From Bifidobacterium breve (GTDB lineage: Bacteria; Actinomycetota; Acidimicrobiia; IMCC26256; PALSA-555): a stretch of 13,518 nt of DNA. Shown piece by piece: positions 6,230 through 12,345 of the stretch; position 1 is the stretch's first letter, and each line of letters starts with the position of its first letter. The stretch covers positions 1 to 13,518 of the forward strand of contig CAMDCC010000047.1 in assembly GCA_945889545.1 (NCBI GenBank), read 5' to 3'. Below the pieces are notes generated by a model. It was not told where the DNA came from. It ran no database searches and was given only the letters and a program-made list of their open reading frames with translations. The translations under genes and the position numbers were made by a program.

Positions 6230-7480
6230 ATGCGAGTTCGAAGTTCGAGCAAGTTCCTGATCGGCATGCTCGCGGTCGCCATGGTGGCCGCGCTTGCCGC
6301 ACCGGCCGCAGCCGGTCGGAAGGCGCCAGCGGAGACTGCTGGCTTCGACGGTGAGACAATCACGCTGGGAGTCATCACGCCACTGTCCGGTCGAGTGAGC
6401 GTCATCGCGAATCCGCTCACCGCTGGCAACGAGATGTGGTGGGCCTTCTACAACGAGGAAGAAGGCGGCATCGCCGGCAAGTACCCGGTGGAGCTGCTCA
6501 AGGAGGACAGCGCGTACGCACCGACGACTGCCGTACAGGCGTACGACAAGTTGAAGGGCGATGTCGTCGCGTTCCAGCAGGTCCTCGGCACGCAGATCAC
6601 GCAGGCCCTGCTGCCCAAGATGCAGGCCGACAAGGCAGTGGCTGGCCCCGCGACGCTCGACGCGACGTGGGTGCACAACCCGAACCTGGTGCCGGTCGGC
6701 GCGCCATACCAAGTGGAGGCGATCAACGCGCTCGACTACTACGTCAAAAACGGCGGCAAGGGCACGACGGTCTGCGCGCTCGCGCAGGACGACGAGTTCG
6801 GTGAGGCCGGGCTCGAAGGGCTCGCGGCGGCCAAGAAGGCGCTCAAGCTCAAGACGGGACCATCGCCGCGGTTCAAGACCGGCGAGGACCTCACCGCACA
6901 GATCCAGGAGCTGGCTGACGGCGGTTGCGACGCGACGCTGGTCGTTGCGACTGCGGCGGACGCGAGCGCGATCATCACCACGTCGATCTCGCTCAACTTC
7001 GAGACGCGGTACATCGCGCTCGCCCCGTTCTGGCTCCCGCTGCTCGCGGGGTCGGCGAGCATCGCCGACTACCTCGTGGAGAACCTGTGGGTGTCTGCGG
7101 GTCAACTCGTTGCTTGGGGTGACTCGTCGATCCCTGGGATGGACCAGTTCATCGAGCGCCAGGAGACCTACGCGCCTGACCAGACGCCCGACCCGTACTT
7201 CATCTTCGGGTACCTCCAGGGCCAGGCCATGGCTCAGGTCCTCGAGCAGGCGGTCAAGAACGGCGATCTGAGTCGTGCAGGGGTCCTCAAGGCCGTGAGC
7301 CAGATCAAGAAGCTCACGTTCGACGGCCTCGACGGGGACTACAAGTACGGCCCCGCGGCGAAGCGCAACCCGCCGCGCGCGACCGCCGTTTTCGGCATCG
7401 ACCCGGCCGGCCCGGTCGGACTCGCGATCGTCGGTCCGCAGACCGTGTCTGCGGCGGCCAAGAAGTACAAGATCGAGTAG
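6230..7480 (+). CDS. livK: Branched-chain-type ABC transporter substrate-binding protein LivK-like, secreted
   Basis: 416-residue extracytoplasmic receptor of the importer (periplasmic-binding fold type I, Peripla_BP_6 type). Signal peptide: basic start RVRSSSK, hydrophobic core FLIGMLAVAMVAALA, then APAAAG, which fits signal peptidase I cleavage near residue 29. There is no lipobox cysteine. The mature start is typical: ITLGVITPLSGRVSVIANPLTAGNEMWWAFYNEEEGGIAGKYPVEL, followed by the AVQAYDKL segment, and later VCALAQDDEFGEAGLEGL and ADGGCDATLVVATAADAS, matching the hinge and second lobe of the family. Two cysteines lie in these segments and could pair. It closes the operon; a hairpin lies downstream. 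The ligand is unknown. The Trp/Tyr/Phe-rich WWAFYN and FWLPLL stretches and the ligase in the operon suggest a carboxylic acid rather than Leu/Ile/Val, but this is inference. Confidence 0.93.
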   Translation: MRVRSSSKFLIGMLAVAMVAALAAPAAAGRKAPAETAGFDGETITLGVITPLSGRVSVIANPLTAGNEMWWAFYNEEEGGIAGKYPVELLKEDSAYAPTTAVQAYDKLKGDVVAFQQVLGTQITQALLPKMQADKAVAGPATLDATWVHNPNLVPVGAPYQVEAINALDYYVKNGGKGTTVCALAQDDEFGEAGLEGLAAAKKALKLKTGPSPRFKTGEDLTAQIQELADGGCDATLVVATAADASAIITTSISLNFETRYIALAPFWLPLLAGSASIADYLVENLWVSAGQLVAWGDSSIPGMDQFIERQETYAPDQTPDPYFIFGYLQGQAMAQVLEQAVKNGDLSRAGVLKAVSQIKKLTFDGLDGDYKYGPAAKRNPPRATAVFGIDPAGPVGLAIVGPQTVSAAAKKYKIE

Positions 7481-7504
7481 CACGTTTGCTCGTTCACGTG
7501 TGAG

Positions 7505-7543
7505 CCGGGCCCCGTTCCTCCGAGATGGGGGGAGCGGGGCCGG
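7505..7543 (+). terminator. Hairpin after livK, likely operon terminator
   Basis: CCGGGCCCCGTTCC (7505-7518) pairs with GGAGCGGGGCCGG (7531-7543), leaving a single bulged G and one T-G wobble around a 12-nt loop. It starts 24 bases after the livK stop. No T-run follows, as in many high-GC actinobacterial terminators, so efficiency is uncertain. Confidence 0.6.
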
Positions 7544-7579
7544 TCGCGTGCGGAGATCGCGTGCGGAGATCGTGTGCGG
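7544..7579 (+). repeat. 13-bp tandem repeat upstream of TetR gene, candidate operator
   Basis: The unit TCGCGTGCGGAGA occurs at 7544-7556, exactly again at 7557-7569, and a third partial copy TCGTGTGCGG follows at 7570-7579 with one mismatch. The array ends 15 bases before the putative -10 box of the adjacent tetR gene, so it covers the -35 zone. Its position suggests a binding site, either for the TetR protein itself or for another factor. The units are direct repeats, whereas TetR proteins usually bind palindromes, so the reader is open. Confidence 0.55.
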
Positions 7580-7594
7580 TGCCCACGCCGCCTC

Positions 7595-7600
7595 TAATGT
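7595..7600 (+). promoter_or_regulatory. -10 box of a probable leaderless promoter (tetR 7607)
   Basis: TAATGT lies six bases before the GTG start at 7607. This spacing would put the transcription start at or next to the start codon. No ribosome-binding site precedes the GTG, which supports leaderless expression. No clear TTGAC-like -35 is visible; that region is occupied by the tandem repeat. Confidence 0.5.
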
Positions 7601-7606
7601 CGTGGC

Positions 7607-8200
7607 GTGGCGACCGACCCGCGCGAGCGCGTGCTCGCGGGCACGTACGCATGCGCGGCTCGGTTCGGACTTGGGAAGACCACCATCGACGACGTTGCGC
7701 GCGAGGCGGGCATCTCCCGGGCCACCGTCTACCGCCTGTTCCCCGGTGGCCGCGAGCAGGTCCTGCGCGAGACCGTTGGTTGGGAGATGAATCACTTCTT
7801 CGTCCGTCTTGCCGATGCGGTTGCCGACGGACCCGATTTCGCGAACCGACTCGAGCGTGCCTTGGCCTTCGCCCGGCGAGCGGTGCTGGAGCACGCGGTA
7901 CTCCAGAAGGTCCTCGCGTCCGAGCCCGACGTGCTGCTCCCCCTGCTGACGGTCGAGCAACACCGGGTGTTGCGCTACATCCGGGAGTACATCGGGCCGC
8001 TCCTCGAGGCCGAACGAGAAGCCGGGCGGCTGCTCTCCGGCGTGGATGTGGACGCGGCAGCCGACCACGTGGCTCGGCTCCTCCTCTCGCTCATCGGGAC
8101 CCCAGGCCGCTGGGACCTGGCCGATCCTGACGATGTGAGAGACCTCGTGCGCAATGAGCTCCTGGGTGGCATCGTTGTCGCGGCGGACACCCCTGGATGA
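7607..8200 (+). CDS. TetR/AcrR-family transcriptional regulator
   Basis: 197-residue regulator. The N-terminal DNA-binding domain is clear: RERVLAGTYACAARFGLGKTTIDDVAREAGISRATVYRLFPG, with the helix-turn-helix at about residues 25-44. The remainder is a helical ligand/dimerisation domain, including a segment ASEPDVLLPLL that resembles FEPELLLPHL of the second TetR in this window. GTG 7607 is the only start that keeps the domain intact and has a -10 box six bases upstream. It lies 126 bp after livK on the same strand, so the liv operon and the downstream small gene are both candidate targets. The ligand is unknown; an acyl-CoA made by the ligase would be a natural effector, but nothing in the sequence proves it. 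Confidence 0.9.
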   Translation: MATDPRERVLAGTYACAARFGLGKTTIDDVAREAGISRATVYRLFPGGREQVLRETVGWEMNHFFVRLADAVADGPDFANRLERALAFARRAVLEHAVLQKVLASEPDVLLPLLTVEQHRVLRYIREYIGPLLEAEREAGRLLSGVDVDAAADHVARLLLSLIGTPGRWDLADPDDVRDLVRNELLGGIVVAADTPG

Positions 8201-8260
8201 CCGGGCTGTAAGCACCGGCTCGGTCGAACAGTCAGGTGGTGACGGGTTGGTTGACCACTG

Positions 8261-8279
8261 CGGGCGCACCCTGCGCCCG
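8261..8279 (+). other. Hairpin just upstream of the small gene's ribosome-binding site
   Basis: CGGGCGC (8261-8267) and GCGCCCG (8273-8279) form a perfect 7-bp stem with a 5-nt loop, ending three bases before GAGAGGAG. A weaker repeat, CAGGTGGT (8233-8240) with ACCACTG (8254-8260), lies before it. It may terminate the tetR message or shape the 5' untranslated region of the next gene. No T-run follows. Confidence 0.4.
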
Positions 8280-8295
8280 ACGAGAGGAGCTCGGC

Positions 8296-8733
8296 ATGGG
8301 TATGTTCAAGGACCTCAAGAAGCTGTCCGACCAAGGCAAGGAAGTCCAGAAGGCGCAAGGCAAGAAGACCGGGATGCTCGGGATGATGAAGGACATGCCT
8401 GACCAGCTGCACCAGGCGACCGAGGCCATCGACGACGCCATGAAGCTGCAAGCCGACATGGCGGCACAGCAGGCGCTGCTTTCGACCGGCACGGCCGGAA
8501 CCGCCACCATCAAGGGCTTCACCGACACGGGTGTGCAGGTGAACTTCAACCCGCAGATCGTCTTCGACGTATCGGTGGAGGTTCCCGGGCAGCCCGCGTA
8601 CGACGCCAAGATCAGCGCGGGAGTACCCGCGATGCAGGCGCCGCTCGTGCAGCCCGGCTGCAAGATCGGGGTGAAGGTCGATCCCGCCGACCCGAACTTG
8701 ATCGCCATCGACTGGACCCGCCCCCAAGGCTGA
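8296..8733 (+). CDS. Small soluble protein of unknown function (helical N-terminus, small beta domain)
   Basis: 145 residues, no signal peptide or membrane span. Residues 1-60 are charged and predicted helical, rich in Lys, Met and Gln (FKDLKKLSDQGKEVQKAQ, GMLGMMKDMPDQLHQATEAIDDAMKLQADM). The second half looks like a compact beta domain: GTATIKGFTDTGVQVNFNPQIVFDVSVEV, then PGQPAYDAKISAGVPAMQAPLVQPGCKIGVKVDPADPNLIAIDW. The ending PG-x-x-(V)-x-VDPADP-x-x-(V/I)-x-IDW recurs in actinobacterial hypothetical proteins, including ones carrying a C-terminal SHOCT helix, which is absent here. ATG 8296 is chosen because GAGAGGAG (8282-8289) sits six bases upstream; an in-frame ATG at 8236 has no such site. 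I cannot assign a function. Confidence 0.8.
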   Translation: MGMFKDLKKLSDQGKEVQKAQGKKTGMLGMMKDMPDQLHQATEAIDDAMKLQADMAAQQALLSTGTAGTATIKGFTDTGVQVNFNPQIVFDVSVEVPGQPAYDAKISAGVPAMQAPLVQPGCKIGVKVDPADPNLIAIDWTRPQG

Positions 8734-8744
8734 CGAACCGAAAA

Positions 8745-8783
8745 TGCGTCACTTCCCGTGAATACTCGCGGGGAAGTGACGCA
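8745..8783 (-). terminator. Intrinsic terminator of the minus-strand DJ-1 operon
   Basis: A perfect 13-bp stem: TGCGTCACTTCCC (8745-8757) and GGGAAGTGACGCA (8771-8783) with a 13-nt loop. Read on the minus strand, the hairpin is followed at once by TTTT (8744-8741), the classical form of an intrinsic terminator. It starts 11 bases after the stop of the plus-strand small gene, so it may also end that message, though without a T-run on that side. Confidence 0.75.
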
Positions 8784-8792
8784 AGAACGGTT

Positions 8793-8820
8793 GGGAGGGC
8801 GGTCTTCGGACCGCCCTCCC
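8793..8820 (+). terminator. Very stable TTCG-loop hairpin between convergent genes
   Basis: GGGAGGGCGGTC (8793-8804) and GACCGCCCTCCC (8809-8820) form a perfect 12-bp GC-rich stem closed by the C-TTCG-G tetraloop, among the most stable RNA loops. Only TT follows. It lies between the convergent stops at 8733 and 8848, so it probably ends plus-strand transcription and shields the opposite operon. Confidence 0.7.
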
Positions 8821-8847
8821 TTCGCGCTCCCGCCTTCGCGTTCCGAC

Positions 8848-9432
8848 TTACACGAGTGCGTACGGCGGGGCGGGGTCGTATTCGATGACGCGCTGCACGT
8901 CGCGGGCGTGCTGCTCGTCGTACATCTGGCCGACGAGCCAGAGCGACATGTCGATGCCCGCGGAGACGCCAGCCGCGGTCACCACGTTGCCGTCCTGCAC
9001 GTAGCGCTCGTCGTCGACCACGGTGACGTCGGTCGTCTCGCGCAGCGTGTCGATGTACGCCCAGTGGGTCGTCGCCCGGCGACCCTTGAGCAGGCCGGCG
9101 CTGTTCAGCAAGATGGCGCCGGTGCACACGCTCGTGACCCACGTGCAACCCGGGGCCACCTTCTTGATCCAGTCAAGGTGGGTTGCGTCGTGTTCTAGCG
9201 CGCGGGTGCCCCAACCGCCGGGGATTACGAGCACGTCGAGCTCCGGTGCGTCGGCGAACCCGTGCTCGGCGATCATCGACAAGCCGTTGAAGCCTCGGAC
9301 CGGGCCGGGTTCAGAGGCGATGCTCACCACGTGGTAGCCTTCCTTCTTGGCTGTGGTGAACACCTCCCACGGGCCTACGAAGTCGAGCTCTTCGAAGTCG
9401 TCGAAGAGCAGCATTCCTGTTGTGAACGGCAT
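8848..9432 (-). CDS. DJ-1/PfpI-family protein, isonitrile hydratase-like
   Basis: 194-residue cytoplasmic protein of the DJ-1/PfpI (class I glutamine amidotransferase-like) superfamily. The N-terminus FDDFEELDFVGPWEVF contains D17, the nucleophile elbow is SVCTGA with C103 and T104, and AGLLKGRRATTHW follows, as in the GlxA/isonitrile hydratase branch. Characterised Pseudomonas isonitrile hydratases use an equivalent Asp/Cys/Thr set. The set is intact here, so an active enzyme is likely, but the substrate cannot be inferred because many homologues have no known reaction. ATG 9432 is chosen: AAGGAG lies eight bases upstream; a GTG directly before it (9435) is the alternative. It follows the DJ-1/AraC fusion gene after 25 bp, so both are on one message. 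Stop TAA 8850-8848. Confidence 0.88.
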   Translation of the reverse strand: MPFTTGMLLFDDFEELDFVGPWEVFTTAKKEGYHVVSIASEPGPVRGFNGLSMIAEHGFADAPELDVLVIPGGWGTRALEHDATHLDWIKKVAPGCTWVTSVCTGAILLNSAGLLKGRRATTHWAYIDTLRETTDVTVVDDERYVQDGNVVTAAGVSAGIDMSLWLVGQMYDEQHARDVQRVIEYDPAPPYALV

Positions 9433-9457
9433 CACGCACGCTCCTTCATGGTCATGT

Positions 9458-10408
9458 TCATGCGCTCGCGCGCTCGGATCGGAATCGGTTGCGGTAATCG
9501 CTGGGGGTCACGCGCAGGACGCGCAAGAACGTGCGGCGCATGGTCTCGGCCGTGCCGAAGCCGCACGCGTTGGCGATCTCGTCGACGCACGCGGTCGAGT
9601 CCTCGAGGCGGCGGCGGGCCGCTTCCACTCGCACGCGCTCTACGAAGCGCGCGGGCGTCACGCCGACCTCGCGTCGGAACGCGCGTGAGAAGTTGCGGGG
9701 GCTCATCGCAACCTGTGCCGCGAGCTGCTCAACCGTCAGGTCGTCGCCAACATGCTCCGCAACCCAACCCTGGAGGTCGCGCAACGGCGGCTGCTCGGCG
9801 AACTGACCTGCGAGCTGCGCGCTGAACTGCGATTGTCCTCCTGGTCGCTTGAGGAACACCACGAACCGCCGGGCGATGGCGAGCGCGGCATCGCGCCCGA
9901 GGTCGTCCTCGACCATCGCGAGTGCCATGTCGATGCCGGCCGTCACGCCCGCGGATGTCCACGTCTCGCCGTCGCGCACGAAGATCGGATCGGGGTCGAC
10001 CTGCACCGCGGGGTACCTGCTCGCGAGCAGGTCGCACGATCCCCAATGCGTCGTGGCGCGCCGGCCGTTGAGCAGACCGGCCTCAGCGAGCACGAAGGCG
10101 CCGGTGCACACCGACGACATCCGGCGGGTCTGCGGTGCGAGCTGGCGCACGGCGTTGATGACGCCGACGTCCCGCACCACCTCGGCGGTCCCGACGCCGC
10201 CGGCGACGACAAAGGTGTCGATCGGCCCGGTTACCTCGGCGAGGGCCCGATCGGTCCACAGGGTAAGGCCACTCTGGGCTCGCACCGGCCCGGCCGTCGG
10301 CGCCACGACCTCGACCGCGTACTCACCCGTGGCGGCGAACACCTCGACAGGGCCGCTCACATCGACCGACTGCACGCCGGGGTAGGCCAGGACCACGACG
10401 TTGCGCAT
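9458..10408 (-). CDS. GlxA-type AraC-family regulator with N-terminal DJ-1/PfpI domain
   Basis: 316 residues. Residues 1 to about 190 form a DJ-1/PfpI domain (VVVLAYPGVQSVDVSGPVEVF, VAGGVGT, SVCTGAFVLAEAGLLNGRRATTHW). It keeps D16, C101 and T102, the residues that are catalytic in the stand-alone enzymes. The last 100 residues are an AraC DNA-binding domain with two helix-turn-helix units: LTVEQLAAQVAMSPRNFSRAF and VDEIANACGFGTAETMRRTF, ending in VTPSDYRNRF. Such GlxA-family proteins are transcriptional activators in which the first domain probably senses a small molecule. The likely start is ATG 10408 with GGGGCC just upstream; ATG 10420 would add four residues. It is divergent from the second tetR (116-bp shared region) and co-directional with the stand-alone DJ-1 gene, its obvious target. 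Confidence 0.9.
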   Translation of the reverse strand: MRNVVVLAYPGVQSVDVSGPVEVFAATGEYAVEVVAPTAGPVRAQSGLTLWTDRALAEVTGPIDTFVVAGGVGTAEVVRDVGVINAVRQLAPQTRRMSSVCTGAFVLAEAGLLNGRRATTHWGSCDLLASRYPAVQVDPDPIFVRDGETWTSAGVTAGIDMALAMVEDDLGRDAALAIARRFVVFLKRPGGQSQFSAQLAGQFAEQPPLRDLQGWVAEHVGDDLTVEQLAAQVAMSPRNFSRAFRREVGVTPARFVERVRVEAARRRLEDSTACVDEIANACGFGTAETMRRTFLRVLRVTPSDYRNRFRSERASA

Positions 10409-10480
10409 GGGCCCCAGCATGAGGGTTGGGAGAGTTGGCTGTAATGCCAGATATCCCACAATTTCGGCCATCGACAAAGA

Positions 10481-10488
10481 AACATGTT
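10481..10488. promoter_or_regulatory. AACATGTT palindrome in the divergent control region
   Basis: A perfect 8-bp palindrome that shares its last two bases with the -35 box of the tetR promoter. It is about midway between the two divergent starts, so a protein bound here could affect both. It is short enough to arise by chance. Confidence 0.3.
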
Positions 10489-10516
10489 GACGGTGAGACG
10501 ATTTCGGTCGTACTGT
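10487..10516 (+). promoter_or_regulatory. Promoter of the tetR-ferritin operon, probably leaderless
   Basis: TTGACG (10487-10492), an 18-bp spacer and TACTGT (10511-10516) make a good housekeeping-sigma promoter. The -10 box ends eight bases before GTG 10525, placing the transcription start at or next to that codon, and no ribosome-binding site precedes it. This supports GTG 10525 over the upstream in-frame starts at 10426 and 10444, which would lie before the promoter. Confidence 0.6.
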
Positions 10517-10531
10517 CTCATCTGGTGACAG
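10513..10531. promoter_or_regulatory. Candidate TetR operator over the -10 box and start codon
   Basis: CTGTC (10513-10517) and GACAG (10527-10531) form a perfect 5-bp inverted repeat with a 9-bp spacer; over 8-bp arms six positions match. The site covers the -10 box and the GTG start, the classic place for TetR autorepression. It is inferred from position and symmetry only. Confidence 0.45.
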
Positions 10532-11187
10532 CACTCGCCGATCCCATCGCAGCGCCCCTGCTCACGTCGGGCATCCAGGCTTCTGGAATTCATGAGCGTG
10601 CGGTCGCGGCCACGCTCGTCTGCATCGCCCGCCACGGCCTGGGCAAGACCACGATCGACGACGTCGCCCGTGAAGCTGGCTGTTCCCGGGCGTCGCTCTA
10701 CCGATACTTCGACGGACGGGCCGAGCTCGTCGCCGCCGCGGTAGAGCTCGAGGCGGCCCGCATCGCCGAGCACGTCCGTGACGCAGCCGAGAGCGCCGAC
10801 ACCCTCGAAGACGCGCTCGTTGCGATCGTCCACACCGCGAGCCAAGAGCTCGGTGAGCACCCGGCGCTTCGGTTTGTCGCGGACTTCGAGCCCGAGCTGC
10901 TCCTGCCGCACCTCACGTTTGGCGGCGGCGACCGTTTCCTCGCTCGTGCTGCCGCGGCCATCGCGCCCAGCCTCGAGCGCTTTGTACCCGGGGATGCCGA
11001 GCGCGCGGCCGAGTGGGTGGCCCGCGTGAGTCTCACGCTCTGGTTGTGCCCGAGCGGCCCGGTGTCGCTCGCCGACCCGGATCGCTTGCGCGCGTACCTG
11101 CGCGCCTTCGTCGTCCCTGCCATCGAATCCATCCTGCACGACCCCGTACCAAGAACCTTCTCTCCGGTCCTCCCATTGAAGAGGTAG
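10525..11187 (+). CDS. TetR/AcrR-family transcriptional regulator upstream of the di-iron protein
   Basis: 220 residues from GTG 10525. The DNA-binding domain is at about residues 25-65, with ARHGLGKTTIDDVAREAG and CSRASLYRYFDGRAEL; helix-turn-helix at 42-61. The ligand domain includes FVADFEPELLLPHLTF and a C-terminal SLADPDRLRAYLRAFVVPAIESI. It shares LGKTTIDDVAREAG-x-SRA and a similar C-terminal LADPD segment with the TetR at 7607, so the two are probably paralogues. The start is chosen from the promoter placed eight bases upstream; the frame remains open further upstream, but that part overlaps the control region and looks non-coding. The stop is four bases before the ferritin-like gene, making a two-gene operon in which this protein is the likely repressor. 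Confidence 0.88.
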   Translation: MTALADPIAAPLLTSGIQASGIHERAVAATLVCIARHGLGKTTIDDVAREAGCSRASLYRYFDGRAELVAAAVELEAARIAEHVRDAAESADTLEDALVAIVHTASQELGEHPALRFVADFEPELLLPHLTFGGGDRFLARAAAAIAPSLERFVPGDAERAAEWVARVSLTLWLCPSGPVSLADPDRLRAYLRAFVVPAIESILHDPVPRTFSPVLPLKR

Positions 11188-11191
11188 CGCC

Positions 11192-12328
11192 ATGGCCATC
11201 GACCAGAGCCTGTCCAATCACGAAATGATCGGGCGCGCCGACGTGAACGACGTTGACGCCATCCTCGCGATCACGAACACCGCGGTCGACGAGGTCGCGC
11301 ACGCGGTGCGCGCCGAGGGCGACGCGATCTTCACGTGGGACTACGAGCAGACCCGGGCCGCGCTGCACAAGCTCTACGAGAAGGCCAAGACGTCGCAGTG
11401 GAACGGGAGCACCGATCTTCCGTGGGAGCTCGAGGTCGACCAGGAAGCGGTCGTGGCTGCGAACCAGGCGCAGAACGACATGCTCTACGGCTCGATGGAC
11501 ATGACCGACACGCCCTTCGAGAAGTGGGGCGAGAAGGAGTGGATCGAGTTCGGAGTGCAGTCGCAGAACTGGACCTTGTCGCAGTTCATGCACGGCGAGC
11601 AGGGCGCGTTGATCTGTACGGCGCAGATCGTAGAGACCGTGCCCTGGATCGACGCCAAGTACTACGCATCAACCCAGGTGATGGACGAGGCCCGCCACGT
11701 GGAGGTGTTTGCTCGCTACCTCGACACGAAGCTCTCGGGTCACTACCCGATCAACGCGCACCTCAAGATGCTGCTCGACGACATCATTGCCGACAGCCGG
11801 TGGGACATGACCTACCTCGGCATGCAGGTGATGGTGGAGGGGTTGGCGCTCGCCGCGTTCGGCTTCATGCACCAGATGAGCACTGAGCCGCTGTTGAAGA
11901 AGCTGCTCCGCTACGTGATGAGCGACGAAGCCCGCCACGTTGCGTTCGGCGTGCTGTCGCTCCAGGAGTACTACGCCGAGTTGAGTGGTCCCGAGATCCG
12001 CGAGCGCCAGGAGTTCGCGTTCGAAGCCGCGGTGCGCATGCGCGACCGGTTCCTCCAGCAGGAGGTGTGGGAGCGCATGGGCGTCGACGTGAAGGAAGCG
12101 GTCAAGGTCGTCTTGCGTTCGCCCGACCGTCCCGTGTTCCAGTCGATGCTGTTCTCGAAGATCGTGCCCAACTGCAAGAAGCTCGGCCTGCTCGACGCGG
12201 GCGACGGATGGTTGCGCGAGCGGTTCACCGATCTCGGCGTGATCCAGTTCGAGGACTGGGTCGACACCGGCGAGGAGTACGACGCCCTCGACGAGGTCGC
12301 CAAGGACCGAGCAGAAGTCTCGACGTAA
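11192..12328 (+). CDS. Ferritin-like di-iron carboxylate protein, probable oxygenase or oxidase of unknown substrate
   Basis: 378 residues, cytoplasmic, no signal peptide. A full di-iron ligand set can be placed on a four-helix bundle: E136 (HGEQGAL), E166 and H169 (MDEARHVEVFARYL), E216 (VEGLALAAF), E246 and H249 (SDEARHVAFGV). This is two copies of Glu plus ExxH, the arrangement of ribonucleotide reductase R2, acyl-ACP desaturases and related oxygenases. The two DEARH motifs are almost identical, showing the internal repeat. It lacks the overall pattern I would expect of NrdF or the R2-like ligand-binding oxidases. It matches the kind of protein usually labelled 'ferritin-like domain-containing' in actinobacteria. 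ATG 11192 has GAAGAGG seven bases upstream. It is four bases after tetR, whose product presumably controls it. Oxidation of a lipid-like or xenobiotic molecule is possible; the substrate is unknown. Confidence 0.85.
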   Translation: MAIDQSLSNHEMIGRADVNDVDAILAITNTAVDEVAHAVRAEGDAIFTWDYEQTRAALHKLYEKAKTSQWNGSTDLPWELEVDQEAVVAANQAQNDMLYGSMDMTDTPFEKWGEKEWIEFGVQSQNWTLSQFMHGEQGALICTAQIVETVPWIDAKYYASTQVMDEARHVEVFARYLDTKLSGHYPINAHLKMLLDDIIADSRWDMTYLGMQVMVEGLALAAFGFMHQMSTEPLLKKLLRYVMSDEARHVAFGVLSLQEYYAELSGPEIRERQEFAFEAAVRMRDRFLQQEVWERMGVDVKEAVKVVLRSPDRPVFQSMLFSKIVPNCKKLGLLDAGDGWLRERFTDLGVIQFEDWVDTGEEYDALDEVAKDRAEVST

Positions 12329-12345
12329 CACGACCGTCAGTCTCG

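Noticed and set aside
6128..8269. Open minus-strand frame of 713 codons opposite livK and tetR
   Set aside because: Composition is Arg/Asp/His-rich without any domain, and the plus strand carries clear family motifs and proper starts. This is a typical artefact of high-GC codon use.
8236..8295. Upstream ATG for the small protein
   Set aside because: No ribosome site; the segment contains a 7-bp hairpin, and GAGAGGAG points to ATG 8296.
8848..10408. An isonitrile biosynthesis or degradation cluster
   Set aside because: Only DJ-1-type similarity supports it; no isonitrile synthase or related gene is nearby, so the substrate is left open.
10426..10524. Upstream in-frame starts of the second tetR (10426, 10444)
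   Set aside because: They precede a good promoter and lie in the divergent control region, and the added residues have no conserved character.
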